A stretch of DNA of 64,000 nucleotides from Candidatus Binatus soli (GTDB taxonomy: Bacteria; Desulfobacterota; Binatia; Binatales; Binataceae), in contig DLMJ01000047.1 in the NCBI GenBank assembly GCA_002479255.1, positions 1 through 64,000 of the forward strand, in the 5' to 3' direction. The notes below the pieces were generated by a model. That model was given only the letters and a program-made list of their open reading frames with translations, was not told the DNA's origin and did not search any database. Shown here one piece after another: positions 15,548-24,341 of this stretch (positions are counted from its first letter, which is position 1; each line of letters opens with the position of its first letter). The translations under genes were made by a program, and so were the position numbers.

Positions 15548-17053
15548 ATGGCTCCGACACCCCTCCAGACGATGCTGGGATTGACCGTGCTGCACCGCGA
15601 TTTGCGCGGCTTTGTCGAAAGCGTGCTGGTCCTGATCGGCCTGCTGGGCGCCTTCGCCGTGCGCCGGCGCAAGCGCGCCTTGACGCAGACGACGTTCCTG
15701 CTGCTGTCGGGCAGCGTTCTGATCGACGCAGGTTCGCGCTTCATCCCGAACGACACCGTCGCCGAGAAGGTCGCCGCCGCGGCCTTCGTACTGTTCCTGT
15801 TCGGCGCGATCCGGCTGGTGCTCGAAGCCGTCGACGCGATGACGCGCCGCCGCAGGGTCCACTTCTCGACCATCGGCAAGGACGTGCTGATGCTCGTGCT
15901 GTGGTTCGTGGTTCTGATGGCGGTGCTGTACACCGACTTTGGCGTGCAGCCGCTCTCGATTCTGACCACCACGACTGTGTTCGCGGCCGTGCTCGGTTTC
16001 GCGCTGCAGGAGACCCTGGGCAACATCTTCAGCGGCCTGTCGCTCTCGATGGGGCACCCTTTCGAGCCGGGCGACTGGATCCGCAGCGGCCAGTATGTCG
16101 GGCGCGTCAAGGGAATCGCATGGCGTGCGACGACGATCGTAACGCGCGCCAACGAGCGGCTCGAGGTTCCCAACTCCGTGATTGCCAAGGACGTGCTGTT
16201 CAACTATGCCACCGGCGCCGTGCGTGACGAAATTACAGTCGGAATCAGCTACGACGTAGCGCCCAATCATGTGCGCGAAGTCGTGGTCACTCTGCTGCGC
16301 GACGTGCCGCAAGTGATGCGCGAGCCGCCGCCCGAAGTTCTGGCGTGGGACTATGGCGATTTCTCGGTTCAATACCGGATCAGATACTGGATCGAGGACT
16401 ACGGCGTGCAGGAACACGTGCGCGATCGCGTCGCCTCGAGCCTCTGGTACGCGCTCAGACGCCATTCGATCGAGATTCCGTTCCCGACCCGCACCGTCCA
16501 TGTGCGCGACGCGCGCCAGGACGAAGAAGACAGAGCCGACGCAGACTTCGAGCGGGAACTGATGGCCGACCTGCGCCATGTCGATTTCCTGCGCGGGCTG
16601 AACGACGACGAGCTTCGATTGCTGGCGGCGACCGTAGCGGTGCGCCAGTTCGGCGCGGGCGAGATGCTGATGCGCGCCGGCGAACAAGGTGACTCGATGT
16701 TCATCGTGCGCAGCGGAACGGCCGAAGTTTTCGCCAACAGCGCCGACGGTCAAACGCGCCACATTGCCAATTATGCCCGCGGCGATTTCACCGGCGAGAT
16801 GGCGCTGATGACGGGCGAACCGCGCAGCGCAAGCGTGCGCGCGATCACCGACCTGGAAGTAATCGAGATGGGCCGCGAGGGATTGACGCGCCTGTTCAAG
16901 GAGCATCCCGACGCGGCGGCCGGCATCGGCGATATTGTTGCTGCACGAAACCGGGTCCGGCTGGAAAAGCTCTCATCCGGCGCGACGCTGGACGGCAAGG
17001 GCGGCACGCATCGATGGTTGCTCGCCAAAATGCGCGAGCTGTTCGACTTCTGA
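15548..17053 (+). CDS. MscS-type channel fused to a cyclic nucleotide-binding domain
   Basis: A 501-residue fusion. Residues about 20-150 hold four to five membrane helices, ending with the MscS pore helix (FAAVLGFALQETLGNIFSG). The MscS beta domain follows (EPGDWI, GRVKGIAWRATTIVTRANER, VPNSVI). Residues about 345-455 are a cyclic nucleotide-binding fold. Its phosphate cassette FTGEMALMTGEPRSASV keeps the Gly, Glu, Arg and Ser-Ala pattern needed for ligand binding. Such MscS-cNMP proteins may gate with cAMP or cGMP in addition to, or in place of, membrane tension. It starts 3 bases after the previous stop. Confidence 0.88.
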   Translation: MAPTPLQTMLGLTVLHRDLRGFVESVLVLIGLLGAFAVRRRKRALTQTTFLLLSGSVLIDAGSRFIPNDTVAEKVAAAAFVLFLFGAIRLVLEAVDAMTRRRRVHFSTIGKDVLMLVLWFVVLMAVLYTDFGVQPLSILTTTTVFAAVLGFALQETLGNIFSGLSLSMGHPFEPGDWIRSGQYVGRVKGIAWRATTIVTRANERLEVPNSVIAKDVLFNYATGAVRDEITVGISYDVAPNHVREVVVTLLRDVPQVMREPPPEVLAWDYGDFSVQYRIRYWIEDYGVQEHVRDRVASSLWYALRRHSIEIPFPTRTVHVRDARQDEEDRADADFERELMADLRHVDFLRGLNDDELRLLAATVAVRQFGAGEMLMRAGEQGDSMFIVRSGTAEVFANSADGQTRHIANYARGDFTGEMALMTGEPRSASVRAITDLEVIEMGREGLTRLFKEHPDAAAGIGDIVAARNRVRLEKLSSGATLDGKGGTHRWLLAKMRELFDF

Positions 17054-17065
17054 TCATCCCAGGCG

Positions 17066-18331
17066 CTAGGCGATTGCGGCCAGCGCGACTTGAAGCTCGC
17101 GGAGATTTCGCGACGGCACTATCGCGTTCACTTCGCGCGCGTATTGTTTAATCGCACTGTCTCCCGTGCCCCAGCGCGCAGGATCTTCCGGATTCAGCCA
17201 CACCACGGCGCGGCAAGCCCGCACGATCTCGCGGACCAGGTCGGCGCGCGCGGGCAGCCGGTTGTTGCGGCCGTCGCCCATTATCACGACGATCGTGCCG
17301 CGAGTCAGCAATCCGGTTCGGCGCTCCCAAAGCTCGCCGAGCACGCGGCCGAAATCCGAGCGCGCGTAAAGGTCCAGCGCGGGCGTCATTACCAGGTGTC
17401 CATCCTCGAAGTCCGCCTCGGCCAGATGGTCCACGTACACGAAACTGCTGACGCGGCGGAAGCATCCGCGCGCGCCCGCCATCAATTCGAGCATCAACTG
17501 CGCCGCGTAGCGGACGGAACCCGAGATGTCGGCCAGGATTACGAGATCGACATGGCGTGGACGCCGCGCGCGGAAGTTGAGATCGATTAGCGCGCCGCCG
17601 CGCTGTAGCGCCGCGCGAATCGTGCGCCGGAAGTCGATTCTGCCGGTCCGCGCGAGTCGCAGCCGCCGTCCCAGCCGAATCCGGAAGCGGCGAATCAGCG
17701 GCGCGAGCGCGTCGCGCGCCTCGTCGTAGTCGAGGTCGGAGAATTTGTCGAACGGCATCCGCTCGATCGCGCGGATTCGCGCAACGCGCGTCGCGTCGAT
17801 GCCGGGCGTCGGCGATTCCTCGGGCGTATCCGCCGCGCGATGCTCCTGGCGGCCGCGCATCCGATCGGAATGGCGCTGGCCGTCTTTGCTTTCTTCGGCG
17901 TCTTTTCCCTTTTCAGTGTCTTGGCGCCGCGCCGCCGCTGCTTTCTTTGCAGGCTTCGCTTCTGACGCCAGCGAAAGCGATTTCTCATCGCGAGGGTTCG
18001 CGAGCGCATCGTCGCGCGGCAACGCAAACGGCTCCTCGCCGGGACGGTCGCGGCCCGCGCCAGCCGAGACCTGCTCGCCGCGTTGCTCGGGATGCTCGCC
18101 GCGATTTGCCCGTGGCGCTGCGAAAAAACGGTTGAACGATTCGTCGAAGGTCGCGCGGTCGGCTTCGTCCTTGATCAATGCCGCCGCCAGCGCCTCGTGC
18201 ATCCGCGCGCGCTCGAGCCCGACGGCCGCGACCGCGTTCATCGCATCGATCGATTCCGCAACCGAGATTCTGACGCCGGCGGCTCGCAGCGCGGCGATGA
18301 AGCGGACGAGCTGATCGCGAAGCCGGGCCAT
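17066..18331 (-). CDS. VWA domain protein, CoxE-like
   Basis: A 421-residue protein with a C-terminal von Willebrand A domain. The metal site is ADISGSV (DxSxS), with GDGRNN as the later Asp motif. The N-terminal part is helical (LVRFIAALRAAGVRISVAES), as in CoxE-type proteins. A charged, low-complexity linker (Lys/Glu/Asp/Arg) occupies about residues 85-170. CoxE proteins work with a MoxR ATPase to mature metalloenzymes such as CO dehydrogenase. Its MoxR partner is 17 bases upstream. No CoxMSL gene is in the window. Confidence 0.85.
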   Translation of the reverse strand: MARLRDQLVRFIAALRAAGVRISVAESIDAMNAVAAVGLERARMHEALAAALIKDEADRATFDESFNRFFAAPRANRGEHPEQRGEQVSAGAGRDRPGEEPFALPRDDALANPRDEKSLSLASEAKPAKKAAAARRQDTEKGKDAEESKDGQRHSDRMRGRQEHRAADTPEESPTPGIDATRVARIRAIERMPFDKFSDLDYDEARDALAPLIRRFRIRLGRRLRLARTGRIDFRRTIRAALQRGGALIDLNFRARRPRHVDLVILADISGSVRYAAQLMLELMAGARGCFRRVSSFVYVDHLAEADFEDGHLVMTPALDLYARSDFGRVLGELWERRTGLLTRGTIVVIMGDGRNNRLPARADLVREIVRACRAVVWLNPEDPARWGTGDSAIKQYAREVNAIVPSRNLRELQVALAAIA

Positions 18332-18348
18332 CTAGCAACGTCGCGGAT

Positions 18349-19227
18349 TCATCGCGTACGCGGCGCGAGCGCCGAGGCTTTCGACTCGACCTTGGCGCGA
18401 TCGTCCTCGTGCTTGAGCAGCACGCCCAGCGCCGTGCGCACCGCGTCGGTATCCAGTTCGCGCACGCCCAGGCGCACCAGCGCGTGCGCCCAGTCCAGGG
18501 TCTCCGCAATCGACGGGGGCTTGCGAAGTCCGAGTTTGCGGATCGCGCTGACAAAACGCGCCGCCTCGGCCGCCAGCTTCGCGTCGAGCTCGGGCACCTT
18601 GAGCTCGATGATTTTTCGCTCCTGCTCGGCGCCCGGAAAATCGATGAACAAATGCAGGCATCGGCGGCGCAGCGCCTCCGACAGTTCGCGCGCGCGATTC
18701 GATGTCAAAATCACCGCCGGCCGTTCGTGGGCCTTCAACGTTCCCAGTTCGGAAACAGTTATCTGGAAGTCGGAAAGCAATTCCAGCAGAAAGGCCTCGA
18801 ACTCCTCGTCGGCTTTGTCGATCTCGTCGATCAACAACACGACCCGGCTCGGCGCGGTGATCGCCTTGAGCAGCGGACGCTCGAGCAGGTAGTCGCGCGA
18901 GAAGATGTGCTCGCTCAGTTCCTCCCATCGCAGCCCCTGCTGCTCGCCGGCCTGCATGCGCAAAAGTTGTTTCTGATAGTTCCATTCGTACAGCGCGCGC
19001 GCCTCGTCGAGTCCTTCGTAACATTGGAGCCGGATGAGCTCGGTGTGGAGGATTTCCGCGATCACCTTGGCGACTTCGGTCTTGCCCGCGCCGGCGGGAC
19101 CCTCTATCAGGAGCGGCTTTTCGAGCGCGAGCGCCAGGAAGATCGCCGTCTCGACGCGCTCGTTGGTGACGTAGCGGGCGCGCTTGAGGCCGTCGGAGAT
19201 CTGTTCGCGCGTCAGCATCATCTTCAA
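18349..19227 (-). CDS. MoxR-family AAA+ ATPase, CoxD-like
   Basis: A 292-residue AAA+ ATPase. Walker A is EGPAGAGKTEVAKV (residues about 42-55), Walker B is VVLLIDEIDKAD, sensor 1 is VILTSNRARELSEALRRRC, and the C-terminal helical lid is complete. The full-length match to CoxD (TELIRLQCYEGLDEARALYEWNY) is strong. It is the chaperone-like partner of the downstream VWA protein, acting in the cytoplasm on an unknown client. Confidence 0.9.
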   Translation of the reverse strand: MKMMLTREQISDGLKRARYVTNERVETAIFLALALEKPLLIEGPAGAGKTEVAKVIAEILHTELIRLQCYEGLDEARALYEWNYQKQLLRMQAGEQQGLRWEELSEHIFSRDYLLERPLLKAITAPSRVVLLIDEIDKADEEFEAFLLELLSDFQITVSELGTLKAHERPAVILTSNRARELSEALRRRCLHLFIDFPGAEQERKIIELKVPELDAKLAAEAARFVSAIRKLGLRKPPSIAETLDWAHALVRLGVRELDTDAVRTALGVLLKHEDDRAKVESKASALAPRTR

Positions 19228-19311
19228 TTTCCCTCGACTCCGCGTCCGCTCCGCCTCGGGGCGCCTACGACGCTGCGCTCGGAAGCGCCCACTTCGTGTC
19301 TTCGCCTGCCT

Positions 19312-19719
19312 TCAGCGGCGATTGATCTTCGGGGCGCGGCGGCGCTCCAGAAAAATCCGCGCGCGATGCTTGAGGCCGTCGCGCTCGTCGCGCGGAGTCG
19401 CACGCACCTCTTCGGTGTAGGCCGCCAGCTCCACGCACAGCCGCTCGACGTCAACTCCGCCGCGCGCGGGCTTCATGTCGTCGAGCGCGAGCATCGCCTG
19501 CGACATCAAATTGATCGACGCCTGCCGTCCGCCGCGTTCGAAGCGCAGATGGAGCGCCGCGGCGATCTGATTGAAAGCGACGATGAGCGCCTGCAGATCG
19601 TTGTCGTTGCCGGCCGCGTGCGACGCCGTCTCGAACATCTCGGCCGCCTCGAAATACGCACCCCGATTGAATGCCGCGATCGCATCGCCTAACGATGCCG
19701 GTGGGGAATAGTCACTCAC
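19312..19719 (-). CDS. DUF309 family protein
   Basis: A 135-residue all-helical protein with the DUF309 pattern: FNRGAYFEAAEMFE at about 17-30, then LQALIVAFNQIAAALHLRF and a C-terminal helix. The family usually has a His in the first motif (YFExHExxE), and here it is replaced (EAAEMFE). The biochemical function is unknown. It lies 14 bases downstream of thyX on the same strand and is probably co-transcribed. Confidence 0.7.
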   Translation of the reverse strand: MSDYSPPASLGDAIAAFNRGAYFEAAEMFETASHAAGNDNDLQALIVAFNQIAAALHLRFERGGRQASINLMSQAMLALDDMKPARGGVDVERLCVELAAYTEEVRATPRDERDGLKHRARIFLERRRAPKINRR

Positions 19720-19733
19720 TGGAACCTGGAAAA

Positions 19734-20561
19734 CTACAACTGCTCTTTTTCCTCGACCGCGCGATACTCGGCCTCGCCCAGCGCCTGCGCCTTGCGCGAG
19801 CCGTAACGCTCGTAAAGATCGAACAGGCTCGATTTATGCGGCCGCACCTTGCCCAGCGGGCACTTCTGCCATTCGTCGAGCGACTCGTCGCAATAGCCCA
19901 TGCGATTCTCGCCGCACTTGGGCTGCAGGAATACGCCGATTTCCGGCAGCACGCGCTTGATTTCTGCGCGCATCATCGCGACCATCCGGCGGATTTCCCA
20001 CTGCGCGCGCACGCACAGGCGCAGATCGCAAATGTGCAGCATCTCGGCGAAATTTACCATCACGTGAAAATTCGTCGGCGCGGCGTTGGGCAGCACGAAG
20101 CGCGCATCCTCGGCTGGAATCCCGGCTTTCAGCGCCTTCGTGTAGAGTTCGGACGTCTTGGAAAGCAAATCGGAGAATTCACTCTCCAGCCCCGCGCGCG
20201 ACCACGAATCCGGCAGCACGAAGGCGAGCTTGTCCCGCTTGAATTTCACATAGCGCTGACTCTGCTGCTCGAAGCTGATTCCGATCCGATGGCGGACGAA
20301 CTGATGCGACAGCGAGCGCGAGACGTTCGCGATTCCGAACCAGAAAACGATTTGTTCCAGCGGAGAAGCGTGGCCGGTCTTCAGCCGCTCGATGATGAAC
20401 TCGCGAATCTTCTGGTGGGTAATTTTCTCGGATTTGATCTTGTCCCAGACTTCGATTGGCGTGTCGGAGGAATAGCAGGTGCGAAACGCCGCGTAGAGTT
20501 TTTCGAGCGGCTGCTGGGCGTAGTCGATCAACTTGACTTGCATTTTTGCCTGATTTTCCAC
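19734..20561 (-). CDS. thyX: flavin-dependent thymidylate synthase
   Basis: A ThyX enzyme of about 275 residues, making dTMP from dUMP with methylene-tetrahydrofolate and FAD. The ThyX signature appears as RHRIGISFEQQSQRY, one residue longer than the common RHR-X7-S form; similar variants exist in other phyla. Other conserved parts are SPLEQIVFWFGI, NAAPTNFHVMVNF and RAQWEIRRM. The frame opens at a TTG at 20579. I prefer the GTG at 20561, which has GGAAGGGG upstream; an ATG at 20543 is another option. It is divergent from pyrD, so two pyrimidine genes share a 164-base spacer. Confidence 0.92.
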   Translation of the reverse strand: MENQAKMQVKLIDYAQQPLEKLYAAFRTCYSSDTPIEVWDKIKSEKITHQKIREFIIERLKTGHASPLEQIVFWFGIANVSRSLSHQFVRHRIGISFEQQSQRYVKFKRDKLAFVLPDSWSRAGLESEFSDLLSKTSELYTKALKAGIPAEDARFVLPNAAPTNFHVMVNFAEMLHICDLRLCVRAQWEIRRMVAMMRAEIKRVLPEIGVFLQPKCGENRMGYCDESLDEWQKCPLGKVRPHKSSLFDLYERYGSRKAQALGEAEYRAVEEKEQL

Positions 20562-20725
20562 GCGATCCCCTTCCCTCAAATGGCCGGGCGCTTGACGCCA
20601 CCACTCCTTTCTAATCTTATTCCACGTCGCGGTGCGACTGCATCAGGCGCTTTTGCTCTTAATCCACAACACGTTTCGATTGCGCTAGTCGCGCCAAACT
20701 GCGAGATTGCCTGTTTAAAGCCGCC

Positions 20726-21802
20726 ATGTCCGCCGTTTCGATAATCGACGCCATCTATCGGCACTTCCTGAAGCGATACCTGTTTGCCCGCGATGCCGAG
20801 CGTGCGCATCGGATGACACTGCGGATGCTTGCGGCGTTGCCGGCTCTTCAGGCGCCGCGGGACAGGCCCGAGCTCGGAACCAAGCTGTGGGGAATCGATT
20901 TCCCAAACCCGATTGGGCTGGCGGCCGGGATGGACAAGGACGCCGTCGCGGTCCACGGGTGGGTGACGCTCGGATTCGGCTTTGCAGAGTTGGGAACGAT
21001 TACGCCGCGCCCGCAGGCGGGAAATGAAATACCGCGGCTATGGCGCGTGCCCGCACGCCGCGCGCTTATCAACCGGCTCGGGTTTCCCAGCGAAGGGATG
21101 GAGGCGGTCGCACCGCGAATCGAGCGGATTCGCAAGGCCGGGATTTTGATTCCTCTCGCGCTCAACTTCGGGCCGAACAGCGACACGCCGCCCGAGGGGA
21201 TTGCCGCTGACTACACTGCCCTGATGGAACGGCTCGGGCCGCTGGCCGATTTCATCGTTATCAACTTGAGCTCGCCGAATACGCCCGGGCTGCGCAACTG
21301 GCAATCGCCGAGGAAGATGAGCGAGCTTTTCGCGGCGATACGCGAGCATACCGGCAAGTTGCCACACCCGCCGCCCGTGCTGGTGAAAATCTCGCCCGAC
21401 CTGGAACGCAATGAGCTGTTTCGAATTTGCGAAACCGCGCTCGCGCTGGGCGTGGACGGAATCGTCGCGGGCAACACTACCGTCGCTCGCGAGGCCGTCG
21501 GCGTCTCGTCGCCGCACCCGGGCGGACTCAGCGGCCGTCCGATCCTGATTCGCGCGCGCGAGGTGATCCGCGACATCTATACGCACACCAACGGGAAAAT
21601 CCCGATCATCGGCGTCGGAGGAATCGCCCGCGCCGAGGATGCGTGGTTGCACATCCGCGCCGGCGCCTCGCTCGTCGAGCTTTACACCGCGCTCGTCTAT
21701 GAGGGCCCCGGCCTGGTCATCAGAATGAAATCGGGACTGGCGGGCTTGCTCCGTCGGGGCGGATTTCGTTCTATTAGCGAAGCGGTCGGAATCGACAGAT
21801 AG
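20726..21802 (+). CDS. pyrD: dihydroorotate dehydrogenase (quinone), class 2
   Basis: A 358-residue class 2 PyrD that oxidises dihydroorotate to orotate and passes electrons to quinone. The N-terminal amphipathic extension (YRHFLKRYLFARDAERAH) marks the membrane-associated class. FMN-site motifs NPIGLAAGMDKDA and GVGGIARAEDAW are present. The catalytic-base loop NLSSPNTPGLRNWQ has Ser in place of the class 1 Cys. The length is standard. Confidence 0.95.
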   Translation: MSAVSIIDAIYRHFLKRYLFARDAERAHRMTLRMLAALPALQAPRDRPELGTKLWGIDFPNPIGLAAGMDKDAVAVHGWVTLGFGFAELGTITPRPQAGNEIPRLWRVPARRALINRLGFPSEGMEAVAPRIERIRKAGILIPLALNFGPNSDTPPEGIAADYTALMERLGPLADFIVINLSSPNTPGLRNWQSPRKMSELFAAIREHTGKLPHPPPVLVKISPDLERNELFRICETALALGVDGIVAGNTTVAREAVGVSSPHPGGLSGRPILIRAREVIRDIYTHTNGKIPIIGVGGIARAEDAWLHIRAGASLVELYTALVYEGPGLVIRMKSGLAGLLRRGGFRSISEAVGIDR

Positions 21803-21824
21803 GTCCCTGTGTGGCGGAGGCGAT

Positions 21825-22664
21825 TTGAACCAGGAAAAAACTGCCAGCGCCGAGGACAAAACAGAGTTGATCGTCGATGCGCGATGGCTGCGCGAGCATC
21901 GCGATGACACCAGTCTGATCCTTGTCGATACGCGACCCGTCAAGGATTTTCACGCCGGACATCTAAGCGGCGCGCGACACTTCGATCCTTTCCCGTTTCA
22001 TCATACTGATACGTCCGAGCGCGGCATCGCGGAGTTCGGCGCGCAGCTCCAGTGGATATTTTCGGCGCTCGGAATCACCGGCCGCAAGACCGTCGTGTTT
22101 TACGAGAATGAATCCGGAATGCGCGCGGCGCGAGGCCAGTGGGCGCTCGAATACGCGGGACATCCAAAGGCCCGGATGCTCGACGGCGGACTCAAGGCGG
22201 CGGCCGGTGAAACGTTGACAACCAAGGTTGACAAGTTCGCCGCCACGGACTTCGGGCCGAGTCCGCGGGCGGAAATTCTCGCGACATATACCCATCTGCT
22301 TGACCGAATCGGGCGTCCCGACGTGCAAATCTTCGACGTTCGCAGCGATGAGGAATACTTCGGCGAACGCGTGCGTGCGAAACATGGCGGCGCGATTCCG
22401 GGCGCGTTCCATCAGGACTGGAGCGCCGCGCTCGCGGCCGATGGAACCGTGAAATCGCCCGCCGAGCTGCGCGCGCAGTTCGAAGCCATCGGCCTCGATC
22501 CCGCTGCCGAGGTAGTGACGTACTGCCAGGGCGGATACCGCGCCGCGCATGCCTACATCGCGCTCAAGATTGCGGGCTACACGAAGGTGAGAAATTATCT
22601 CGGGTCGTGGGCGGAATGGGGAAACCGCGACGACCTGCCGATAGAGCATCCGCGGCGCAAATAG
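21825..22664 (+). CDS. two-domain rhodanese (thiosulfate/3-mercaptopyruvate sulfurtransferase)
   Basis: A 279-residue sulfurtransferase with two rhodanese domains. The first is about 10-130 (LVDTRPVKDFHAGHLSGA), without an active cysteine. The second is about 150-275, with the catalytic loop YCQGGYRAAHA. The loop CQGGYRA is closer to the thiosulfate type than the CGSGVTA mercaptopyruvate type. It begins at a TTG with GGAGG upstream. It follows pyrD by 22 bases. Confidence 0.88.
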   Translation: MNQEKTASAEDKTELIVDARWLREHRDDTSLILVDTRPVKDFHAGHLSGARHFDPFPFHHTDTSERGIAEFGAQLQWIFSALGITGRKTVVFYENESGMRAARGQWALEYAGHPKARMLDGGLKAAAGETLTTKVDKFAATDFGPSPRAEILATYTHLLDRIGRPDVQIFDVRSDEEYFGERVRAKHGGAIPGAFHQDWSAALAADGTVKSPAELRAQFEAIGLDPAAEVVTYCQGGYRAAHAYIALKIAGYTKVRNYLGSWAEWGNRDDLPIEHPRRK

Positions 22665-22665
22665 C

Positions 22666-22824
22666 GGGACGCGGCGCAAGCCCGATCTCCCGGTGGGATT
22701 CATCCATCTGCCGTATGAGGCGCGCCAGGCCGGGCGGCATCGGAGCCTGCCCAGCATGGCGCTTGCGACGATGGAGAATGCGGTGCGCATCGCGATCGCC
22801 GCGACCGCGCGCTCGGCAAGGTGA
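22666..22824 (+). pseudogene. C-terminal remnant of pyrrolidone-carboxylate peptidase
   Basis: Reading in the frame of 22681 gives LPVGFIHLPYEARQ followed by SLPSMALATMENAVRIAIAA and a stop at 22822-22824. GFIH-x-PY (the catalytic His motif) and PSMAL-x-T-M are the conserved C-terminus of pyroglutamyl peptidase I (Pcp). The Glu and Cys catalytic regions are missing, as is any start codon. The fragment begins right behind the rhodanese stop, so most of a pcp gene appears to have been deleted here. Confidence 0.65.
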
Positions 22825-23080
22825 CTCGCGGCTGCGCGCTTACTTGATTGCGACCGCGTTGGGGGGGCGAGGCGATGCCGCCCTCCAGATTCATCGGCAC
22901 CGACACGAGCATGAATTCGTAACGCTTGACGGCGGTGCGCTGCCTCGGGCGAGTCAAAAATCAGAAGGACAAGGATGGCGAGGTTTGCAGGGGCCGAAAC
23001 CTTTCGATTCGATGCGGCGTATTATTTATGATAATTAACACGCGGTAAGATTTGGACCGGACCGCCGGGAAGGGGCTCGA
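22825..23080. other. spacer without a recognised gene
   Basis: About 255 bases between the pcp remnant and the beta-propeller gene. Open stretches on both strands show no family features. The last 60 bases are AT-rich (around 23020-23040) and may hold the promoter of the next gene, but I cannot define -35 and -10 elements with confidence. Confidence 0.5.
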
Positions 23081-24310
23081 ATGGCGACAGAGCAAGGCAT
23101 CGGACTATCGTTCTCCAGGCGAACTGCGCTCAAGAACGTCGTTCGGCTGATTCCCGCCGTTATGATTATCGCGGTGACGCTTAATGCGTTGTCATGCGGA
23201 GGCTCAGGACTGCTGTCGTCGGCCGGTTCCGGTTCCGGCTCTCCGACTGCCACTCCGACGACTGGTACGGGAACGTTTGCGTTCGTGACCAACTTCGGTG
23301 TCGGCGAGGTGTCGGCGTTCACCCGCGACACCACGACCGGCGTGCTCACGTCGAACGGGAAGCCGGTGTCTGCGGGCGCGCCTCGCGGGCCGCGAGGCGT
23401 GGTCGCGTCGCCCGACGGCAGCTATCTGTACGTCGCGAATATCAACGACGACAATATCTACGAGTACTCGATCAATTCTGACGGGACGCTGACGAAGCTG
23501 GCGTCCGGGAGCAACGGCACTGGGACCCAACCCGATGAACTTGCGATCAATTCCGACGGATCGTTGCTGTGGGTGACGGGCAAGGCAGGGACGATTAAGA
23601 GCTACCAGGTTAACACTTCGGGAGACCTTTCGGGACAGATCATTTTCCCGGCGACCAGCACGACCTCAGGCGGAGGATTGCAAACTCCCTTCGGTATCGC
23701 GGTGCATCCGACGCTGAATGTGCTGTACGTGTCGGATTCGGCGACTGGGAATGTCTACGCGTTCAATTATGACACCACCACGACACCACCCACCGGGGTG
23801 CTCTCGCAGAACTCTGCGCCGCAGCATAGTTTGGACACTACCGCGAATGCGGCTTTCGGGATCGCAATCGATTCGGGGGGCGATGCACTGTTCATCGCGG
23901 ATCAGGGGAACGGCGACGTATCGTCGTTTTCGATCGCCCCGACGGGCGCGGCGGTTCCGGGCGCACTTACACCCTATGCCTACTTCCCGAACAGCAGCGC
24001 AACCGACGGGCCGGTGGGAATCGGAATCGGGGGAGGGTACCTGTTCACGGCCAACTCCAGCGGTGACTCGATCTCGTCGTTCATTGTCACCGACTTAACC
24101 CTGACCACGCCGCCGGCCCTGGTGACGGGCTACAGCGGGGCCACGGGGTTGGTGGTGGATCCGCTGAACATGTTCGTTTACACCACGAACTTTTCGAACA
24201 ACACCGTCGGGCAGGCAATTATTGAAGGCAGCACGTGCACGATCCAGCTATGCGCGGGTAAGTCGATATCGACCGCCAGCGGTCCGTTTGGGATCACGCT
24301 CGCGCAGTGA
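23081..24310 (+). CDS. beta-propeller (lactonase-like) lipoprotein
   Basis: A 409-residue exported protein. A signal segment (about residues 20-38) ends in NALSCGG, a plausible lipobox, then a Ser/Gly/Thr linker. Seven-bladed propeller repeats follow: FAFVTNFGVGEVSAF, YLYVANINDDNIYEYSI, VLYVSDSATGNVYAF, ALFIADQGNGDVSSF, YLFTANSSGDSISSF and FVYTTNFSNNTVGQA. The pattern is that of the 6-phosphogluconolactonase/3-carboxymuconate cyclase-like (PF10282) family. In exported forms with Ser/Thr-rich blades, no enzymatic activity is usually known. AAGGGG precedes the ATG. Confidence 0.8.
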   Translation: MATEQGIGLSFSRRTALKNVVRLIPAVMIIAVTLNALSCGGSGLLSSAGSGSGSPTATPTTGTGTFAFVTNFGVGEVSAFTRDTTTGVLTSNGKPVSAGAPRGPRGVVASPDGSYLYVANINDDNIYEYSINSDGTLTKLASGSNGTGTQPDELAINSDGSLLWVTGKAGTIKSYQVNTSGDLSGQIIFPATSTTSGGGLQTPFGIAVHPTLNVLYVSDSATGNVYAFNYDTTTTPPTGVLSQNSAPQHSLDTTANAAFGIAIDSGGDALFIADQGNGDVSSFSIAPTGAAVPGALTPYAYFPNSSATDGPVGIGIGGGYLFTANSSGDSISSFIVTDLTLTTPPALVTGYSGATGLVVDPLNMFVYTTNFSNNTVGQAIIEGSTCTIQLCAGKSISTASGPFGITLAQ

Positions 24311-24341
24311 CGCGCCAGGGATCCCGGTTCCGAGGTAAAGA

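Noticed and set aside
14216..16906. A very long minus-strand open frame (896 codons)
   Set aside because: It lies antisense to rdgB, the glycosyltransferase and the MscS fusion, all with clear family motifs. Its translation is His/Arg/Gln-rich, as expected for the complement of GC-rich codons.
22829..23038. A possible gene in the spacer before the beta-propeller gene, on either strand
   Set aside because: Neither translation shows family features, a ribosome binding site or a sensible start.
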